From contig OZ020589.1 of the NCBI GenBank assembly GCA_963971535.1, positions 53,184,188 through 53,248,187 on the forward strand: a stretch of DNA of 64,000 bases, given 5' to 3'. The notes under the pieces are model-generated. The model had not been told where the DNA came from. It ran no database searches and was given only the letters and a program-made list of their open reading frames with translations. Source of the stretch: Notolepis coatsorum. Lineage: Eukaryota > Chordata > Actinopteri > Aulopiformes > Paralepididae. A program made the translations under genes and the position numbers. Position 1 is the first letter of the stretch; every line of letters starts with the position of its first letter. Positions 22,731 through 31,700 of the stretch are shown here, in pieces.

Positions 22731-25700
22731 GCTGCCCCCCCCCCCCCGCGTGCCTATGGAAATGGTCCCGCGTGCCTAAGCAGGCACGCGTGCCTAGGGT
22801 TGCCGACCCCTGTCCTAAACCATTCTCTGCCAGTACTATAAGTCTATGGAGATGTTCACCTTCTTTGCAGGGCTATAACTTTTTAAATTGTATTGCTAAA
22901 TTGACATTACTATGGCCCATTCAACATCGATTAGCTATCGTTCAGGATGTAGGAAAATTTTTCTTTTTCATTCACACATTCATACGAAAATACCGTCTAG
23001 AGTATAAATATGTTTTTATCGTTTTCTGCAGTATTTCCTAGAACGTGAGATATAGACATAAATGCAAATATTAGATTATCAAATGCCGTTTGATACCGAT
23101 CAACGTTATATAAAAAATTTCAACTGTACATGGTCCTAAGCATTATGACTGATCATCCGCGGGTGAACGGAAGGGGGGGGTCGTTTATAATTCCGTGACC
23201 GACGTTGAATGATTTATGTAGTATGGGTGATATATAGATCAGAGCAGTTTGTATAAAAAATTATAAAGAAAAATGCTGAAACTCACGGCAGCTTCCTCGT
23301 AGCGATGGGCGATGAGAGTGGAGCAAACGGATCCCAGTTATGTGATGTGGATCAATGCGATCCAGTTCCGGTTTGTATAATACTAATATACGCCCAAATC
23401 ATGTGGATTATTGAGTTATGGCAAATATCCATATCCACGGTGTGTGTCTTGAGTCCAGGGACGATAAACGAGTGGCCGGACGGAATAGGGAGACGCACCG
23501 GGGTCACAAGAGATCCACTTCCGGTTGCAACTCTCCGATCAGCCACCAGGTGGTGGTATTGAAGCGTTGCAGAGTTGTGATGGCTCCCGCAGCATATGAC
23601 AAGGCTCCGTGGGTGCAAGCTATAACACTGACGAAGGAATATGTAATTCCGAAACATGTTTGTTTCAGGCTGCCATTAAATACTTGAACCTGAGAGTGCT
23701 GGTCTGGCTTCACTGCTTCTTTTTTATATAATACTTAATGGGATTTCAGCACCCATTGTCGAATCTTGAGAGCGCGGTCTAACTTGACATTTAAGGCTCC
23801 GTGGGTGAAATATGAACTTGAAACACGCTGTACAGCGATATTGGCAGACAACGGATTTTGGCGGAGAATGGGTTATTGTTGCGTTTCTTTTTCAAATGTA
23901 GCCAAGAGTAAAGACCCTAACCCTGTCAAAACAGCAGTCAACGTGTATATCCCCCCCCCCCCCCCCTCCTCTATTTTCATGATCATATCTCACGGGTCGA
24001 ACAAACCTGAACGTTATTGCCATAACATAGAACATAGGTTAGTTTTGGTGGTGGCAGGCAAAGGACACATTTGATGAGCTGAAAACAAAGTGTGCAAATG
24101 CAAGGCAATAAGCACATTGACTATTATTTGATCTGTTTGTGTAATCTGTTAGCCAAAGGTGGGTTGCCACAAATACCATGTATATGGGAAACATAGATCA
24201 TGGGGGGGGGGGGGATCCTTCACCTTCCTGTTAACTTTGGGAAAGATTTCTGTGGCCAACCACAGGGCGAGCCAATTAAAACGAGAGTAGAACCGGTCAT
24301 AATGAAACCAGAAGAATGGAAGTCAGTAGAGTGCTGACCTCCATCCAGCTGCCCCTCTGTGTCCTTAAACACCGCTGACCACTGGGACGTCCAGCTGGCC
24401 CTCTGCTGCACATGTCCTTAAACACCGCTGACCACTGGGACGTCCAGCTGCCCCTCTGCTGCACATGTCCTTAAACACCGCTGACCACTGGGACGTCCAG
24501 CTGCACATGTCCTTAAACACCGCTGACCACTGGGACGTCCAGCTGCCCCTCTGCTGCACATGTCCTTAAACACCGCTGACCACTGGGACGTCCAGCTGCC
24601 CCTCTGCTGCACATGTCCTTAAACACCGCTGACCACTGGGACGTCCAGCTGCCCCTCCCTCTGCTGCACATGTCCTTAAACACCGCTGACCACTGGGACG
24701 TCCAGCTGCCCCTCTGCTGCACATGTCCTTAAACACCGCTGACCACTGGGACGTCCAGCAGTTTCCTCATTTTACTTCTCCGGCAAGCCATCCGAAGAGA
24801 TCCAAGTCTTCGCCGACCCTCGGAACAGCGTGGAATCGGTATTTCCAGTACCCAGCGCTGAATCAATAAACGCGATCGATATTTGGAATGGCGATCAGGA
24901 ATTGGAATAATCTTTTTGGAGAACATCTGATCAGAGGTAAGGAATCTTCTTAGGATAATCTGAGCTGTTTTCACAGATATCAGCGTGTGCCGTGTGTGTG
25001 TGCGCTGATCAGGAAATGAGAGAATCGATTTTTCGGCTCTTCTCTAGCGTGCATAAGTACACATATACTATCGATAATCTAGCGTTTATTTGAAAACGAT
25101 TCATAAATAGACCGAAAATATTGTGTATTCCAGTAAAGGCCGTTTATCAAAATCTTTATATTTTCCTGAAACTTTCAAGAAAACGAGGGCTTTTCAAAAT
25201 GGTATAAAACGGAAATGAACCGATTATTTAAAAAAAAAATCGTTTCGACAATGTTGACTGCAAACAAGTCATTGATAAGCGACGGCCAGATTAAACGCAT
25301 AATTTAAGACATAGTTTATGCGTTCACAATGCTATCATTGAAGTGGGTGCTGGCATTCAACCATGTTTTGAGACGGGGACCCGTGGCATCCAAAGTGTTA
25401 ATATTTCACATTTAAAGCAAAGGGGAAAAATAGCCTGACCCCTAGAGGCATCGATAGGTTTCTTCCTCTATGGGTCGTGAATGTTCATCCTGCTGCTATT
25501 ACTTTTCAAGACCTCTTGGTGCGGAGGGAGGGAGGGAGTATTACTTTTCAAGACCTCTTGGTCACAGGCAGGCAGACAGACAGACAGACAGACAGACACA
25601 CACACACAGACGGGCAGACAGAGAGACAGACAGGCAGGCAGGCAGGCAGACAGCTCACAGTCTCTCTGCTCCCCCCGCAGGACGGAGATAAGTTCTGGAG

Positions 25701-28700
25701 GATGCCAGAGTGCTACATCCGGGGCAGCACCATCAAGTACCTGCGCATTCCAGACGAGATCATCGACATGGTGAAGGAGGAGGTGGTCTCCAAGGGCCGC
25801 GGGCGTGGAGGCATGCAGCAGAACAAGCAGCAGGGCAAGGGCCGCGGAGGAGGAGCGGGCAGGGGTAAGAGGGCAGAGGAGGAGGAGTCAGCAGGGGTCA
25901 AAGGGCAGAGGGGGAGGAGCCGGCAGAGGGCAGAGGAGGAGCCGGCAGGGGGCAGGGAGACTTACTTATTATCCCTTGTGTCCAATAATAATAATAATAC
26001 ATGCAATCATTAATGGCTATATGAAGGCCAATTACATTTACAGCTTATACAGCTGGGGACATTAAAATACTTTGGACTTTTTTTATTTCATTTTCAATTA
26101 AAAGCATGGATTATTATGATTTAAGAGTGCAAGTATTGTTAGAAATAAATGCTGATTATGCGTTTGAATGAGCAGAGGGTACAGTAATTAAAACAGATGT
26201 GTAGGCAGTAAAAGATGAAAGATAAAGGACTACACTACCGCCTCACACCTGTCCTGCTGACACTTGGGGCTTTTGATTTGATTTGAACATGTAAATACAA
26301 ACTAAATAAAGAACTAAACAAAAGCAAAACATAACTCAATTTACTTCCAAGGAGTAGGAAGAAGTATACACTTATTTAATCCTACCCCTTTTCCACTACT
26401 CAAATGAGTGTACTAATTTAAAACATTTCAAAACAAATGTATTATGCAAAAAAAAAAAAAAATGAAACGATATGTAAAACATGAAAGAAATAAAATACAA
26501 ATGTAAACACCCGTGAATATCAAGTCCCTTCCTCATCCCTGTACCTTGTGAACATAATTTCCTTATACATCAGTTTGAATTGTCTCATGTTTGGACATTG
26601 CTTTAGCACCACATTCAGACTGTTCCACAGTTTCTCTCCACATATCGAGATGCAGTGTCTTCTCATGGTAGTGCGTACATTTAGCACCTTTAAACTGAGT
26701 TCTCCCCTCAGATTATAACCCCCCTCCCTATCAAAGAACAGTTCTTGAATGTTTCCTGGAAGTACATGACCTTTTGCTTTATACATTAATTGTGCCGTTT
26801 TAAATTCCACAAGATCATTTAACTTTAATGTTTTTGACTTTAACACTTTAATCGCCATGGGTTAAATTCATAATTTACCATCCCTCGCCAGCTCTATTTG
26901 TCTATGGAGAAGTTCCCCTTCTTTGCAGGGCTATAACTTTTTAAATTCTATTGCTAAATTGCCATTATTATGGCCCATTCAATGTCCTATTGTTCAGGGT
27001 GTAGCAACGTTAAACTTTTTCATTCACATATTCATACTAAAATATGGTCTAAATTATAAGTGTTTTTATCGTTTTCTGCAGCTTTCTCCAGAACTTGATT
27101 TATAGCCCTAAATGCATTATATTGATGATCAAATACAGTTTGATAGGAATCTGTGCGAGATAAAAAGTTTCAACTGGACGTGGTTCTAGGCGTTTCTACG
27201 CATCATCTGATGATGACCGGATGGGCGGGGGGGGGGATCGTTTATAATTCCGTGGGCAACGTTAGATGATTCATCCAGAGTGGGTCATATGTTCATCAGA
27301 TCAGTTAGTATAGAATACGTTCGAAAATAACGCTGAATCTTACCGTGGCTTCCTCGCGCCGCTGGCAGATGAGCGTGGAACAGATTTTTTTCTATTATGG
27401 GATGTAGAAATGCCCGATCCATTTCCAGGTTGTATAATAGTATATACGTCCAAATAACGTTTTTTATTGAGTTAGGGCGAGCTATCTATTATCCAGTGTT
27501 TCAAGATGGAGTCGCGGGAGCTATAGCGAGTGGCCGGACCACATATGGATGAGCACTACCGGTTCAAAGGTTAATATCCGGTTGGTGATCTGCCGATCGG
27601 CCACCAGATGGCGCTCTTGAACCGCTAGAGAGTTGAGAGGAGATCACCAGTGTGTCTCAGGGCTCCGGAAAGGAAATATGATTTCGATGACAGATTTTTG
27701 AAATATTGACATCAAAGACGAGTTACGGCGTCTTCGGCAGAATGAGCATGGCTAGGAATGTCTTAACTCGTCATCAGCGATCATAGTGTTAAAAATAATA
27801 ATGTTAAGTGTGATCACGATAACCTGCAATGTGAACTATCGTTATGGCCCTTTTTTGGAGTATAAAAAGTGGTTGTAGTCATGTAGTGTAGAATTATCAT
27901 CTGTCTTTGTGAAAAACGTAAGATAAAAAAAGTTGGAAGTTTGAGTTTCGTCACATATATAAAGTACATGTCAATGACAGTGACATGCTTGGTTCTGTAC
28001 GAGCCCCCTGAGACTGTGCTTCATACAGTAAAACAAGAAAAGTTAAATGAATAAAGTCCAAACACAAATACAAACTAAAGTACAACCTAAAGAGGTGTTT
28101 TGTGTGGCATTTCGTTCTTACAAAGCCCTGCCTCAGCTTGTTCCCACCGCTGGTATACTGTGGCCTTGCTGCCCTCTCGGTGGCATCATCTGGATTTAAG
28201 CAAAGAGAAATAATTATTGATTTGAATGTCATTTGAAAACATGTTTTACACAGTTTTACACAGACTGTACACCATGTGAATACAGTCAATTGCCATCATT
28301 CTAAATCGTTAGCCTCATATGATAATTGCCTAAGTAATCTTTTGGCCAAATAGATATGTCTGCCTAACTCCACTCCCCTCACACTGCTGCCCTGGCTTAG
28401 GGCCTACTGTCCTCAGCCAATCGGAACGCTTGTTACGTTCAAAGATCCCCATCTGCCTGACCTCGTTCCCAGCTTTATCTCCAGAGCCTGGTAAAGCACT
28501 ACGGTCCCGCCCCTGGAAGCTGCCTCCGAACGGACCAATTCACGCCACAGCGCTCATGAAAATGCACTCCCCCCAGAAACGACCTCGTTATCGCCGCCTC
28601 GTGATACTAATGTACAAAAGGCTGGGAGTTTTAGGAGACTGTCCATTTAGACACTTGTTGAAAGTGAACGTTAATTAACTTGAATAATTATTCCATGTTC

Positions 28701-31700
28701 ATTTATTAATCCTGTAAGATTCAGATTGTTAGAAGTCAATGTTATAAAGGTAAGTGCCCGCAGTTCATCGTATTATATATCGAGTGTACTAGAAATTCTT
28801 TGCAATTTCTGGATTAATAAAGCATCCTCTATGACTTAATTAAACACTGTAAATATGCCAACATTAGCAGGGTTGCTAGTTTTCAGTTGTAGTCCGTGAG
28901 CTAGATGTTTAAGCCAGAAAGAAACAGAAAAATAGAAGGACATTAAAGCGAATATATATTTAAACATACTACATTCATTCACTAGGCATTCATGCATCTA
29001 TAATAAAAAACAGTGTATAGGGACAAATCAAAGCCCCTACATGGACCAGCACTGTATAGGCAGACATACATACTGTATACATCAAACAAGCACTGTATAG
29101 GCAGACATACATACTGTATACATCAAACAAGCACTGTATAGGCAGACATACATACTGTATACATCAAACAAGCACTGTATAGGCAGACATACATACTGTA
29201 TACATCAAACAAGCACTGTATAGGCAGACATACATACTGTATACATCAAACAAGCACTGTATAGGCAGACATACATACTGTATACATCAAACAAGCACTG
29301 TATAGGCAGACATACATACTGTATACATCAAACAAGCACTGTATAGGCAGACATACATACTGTATACATCAAACAAGTCAACCAACCAAACGAACAATAT
29401 TCTTGTACCGGCTCTCCTCTATGGTAAACAAGAATACCCTCAAGTCAAGTCAAGAGTTTTATTTGTCACGGAATACAAGCATACAGTGAAGACTCTAGCA
29501 GTTTTGTTGAAAATGTCCGCTGATAACTCCATTGTCTTGTTTTCGAGATGTACGAGCGTCTGCTTGTGTTGTTTCGCTGGGGACTATAAACAGAACAGGG
29601 CGTGGGTTAGGGTTAACTGGGGACTATAAACAGAACAGGGCGTGGGTTAGGGTTAACTGGGGACTATAAACAGAACAGGGCGTGGGTTAACTGGGGACTA
29701 TAAACAGAACAGGGCGTGGGTTAGGGTTAACTGGGGACTATAAACAGAACAGGGCGTGGGTTAACTGGGGACTATAAACAGAACAGGGCGTGGGTTAGGG
29801 TTAACTGGGGACTATAAACGGAACAGGGCGTGTGTTAGGGTTAACTGGGGACTATAAACAGAACAGGGCGTGGGTTAACTGGGGACTATAAACGGAACAG
29901 GGCGTGGGTTAGGGTTAACTGGGGACTATAAACGGAACAGGGCGTGGGTTAGGGTTAACTGGGGACTATAAACGGAACAGGGCGTGTGTTAGGGTTAACT
30001 GGGGACTATAAACAGAACAGGGCGTGGGTTAACTGGGGACTATAAACGGAACAGGGCGTGGGTTAGGGTTAACTGGGGACTATAAACGGAACAGGGCGTG
30101 GGTTAGGGTTAACTGGGGACTATAAACGGAACAGGGCGTGGGTTAGGGTTAACTGGGGACTATAAACAGAACAGGGCGTGGGTTAGGGTTAACTGGGGAC
30201 TATAAACAGAACAGGGCGTGGGTTAGGGTTAACTGGGGACTATAAACAGAACAGGGCGTGGGTTAGGGTTAACTGGGGACTATAAACAGAACAGGGCGTG
30301 GGTTAGGGTTAACTGGGGACTATAAACAGAACAGGGCGTGGGTTAGGGTTAACTGGGGACTATAAACAGAACAGGGCGTGGGTTAACTGGGGACTATAAA
30401 CAGAACCGGGTTAGGGTTAACTGGGGACTATAAACAGAATAGGGCGTGGGTTAGGGTTAACTGGGGACTATAAACAGAACCGGGTTAGGGTTAACTGGGG
30501 ACTATAAACAGAACAGGGCGTGGGTTAGGGTTAACTGGGGACTATAAACAGAACAGGGCGTGGGTTAACTGGGGACTATAAACAGAACAGGGCGTGGGTT
30601 AGGGTTAACTGGGGACTATAAACAGAACAGGGCGTGGGTTAACTGGGGACTATAAACAGAACAGGGCGTGGGTTAGGGTTAACTGGGGACTATAAACAGA
30701 ACAGGGCGTGGGTTAACTGGGGACTATAAACAGAACAGGGCGTGGGTTAACTGGGGACTATAAACAGAACAGGGTTGGGGTTAACTGGGGACTATAAACA
30801 GAACAGGGTGTGGGTTAGGGTTAACTGGGGACTATAAACAGAACAGGGCGTGGGTTAACTGGGGACTATAAACAGAACAGGGCGTGGGTTAGGGTTAACT
30901 GGGGACTATAAACAGAACAGGGCGTGGGTTAACTGGGGACTATAAACGGAACAGGGCGTGGGTTAACTGGGGACTATAAACAGAACAGGGCGTGGGTTAA
31001 CTGGGGACTATAAACAGAACAGGGCGTGGGTTAGGGTTAACTGGGGACTATAAACAGAACAGGGCGTGGGTTAGGGTTAACTGGGGACTATAAACAGAAC
31101 AGGGCGTGGGTTTACTGGGGACTATAAACGGAACAGGGCGTGGGTTAGGGTTAACTGGGGACTATAAACAGAACAGGGCGTGGGTTAGGGTTAACTGGGG
31201 ACTATAAACAGAACAGGGCGTGGGTTAGGGTTAACTGGGGACTATAAACAGAACAGGGCGTGGGTTAGGGTTAACTGGGGACTATAAACAGAACAGGGCG
31301 TGGGTTAGGGTTAACTGGGGACTATAAACAGAACAGGGCGTGGGTTAGGGTTAACTGGGGACTATAAACAGAACAGGGCGTGGGTTAGGGTTAACTGGGG
31401 ACTATAAACAGAACAGGGCGTGGGTTAACTGGGGACTATAAACAGAACAGGGCGTGGGTTAACTGGGGACTATAAACAGAACAGGGCGTGGGTTAGGGTT
31501 AACTGGGGACTATAAACAGAACAGGGCGTGGGTTAGGGTTAACTGGGGACTATAAACAGAACAGGGCGTGGGTTAGGGTTAACTGGGGACTATAAACAGA
31601 ACAGGGCGTGGGTTAACTGGGGACTATAAACGGAACAGGGCGTGGGTTAACTGGGGACTATAAACGGAACAGGGCGTGGGTTAGGGTTAACTGGGGACTA

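Larger units (their letters stand above)
19492..22812. mobile_element. hAT DNA transposon in lsm4 intron 3, 3.3 kb, with 8-bp target duplication
   Basis: Terminal inverted repeats CAGGGGTCAGCAACC and GGTTGCCGACCCCTG. Flanked on both sides by TCCTAAAC (19484-19491 and 22813-22820), the 8-bp duplication diagnostic of hAT. Inside, on the minus strand, are a zinc-finger N-terminus and a hAT dimerisation C-terminus, with the catalytic middle missing. It also contains a palindrome, GA and GT microsatellites, a family-A LINE tail and C/T-rich runs. Being non-coding it could only move in trans. Confidence 0.93.

Noticed and set aside
23305..23713. Small ORFs in repeat D
   Set aside because: Not conserved in the second copy at 26.9-27.7 kb, where the frames are broken.
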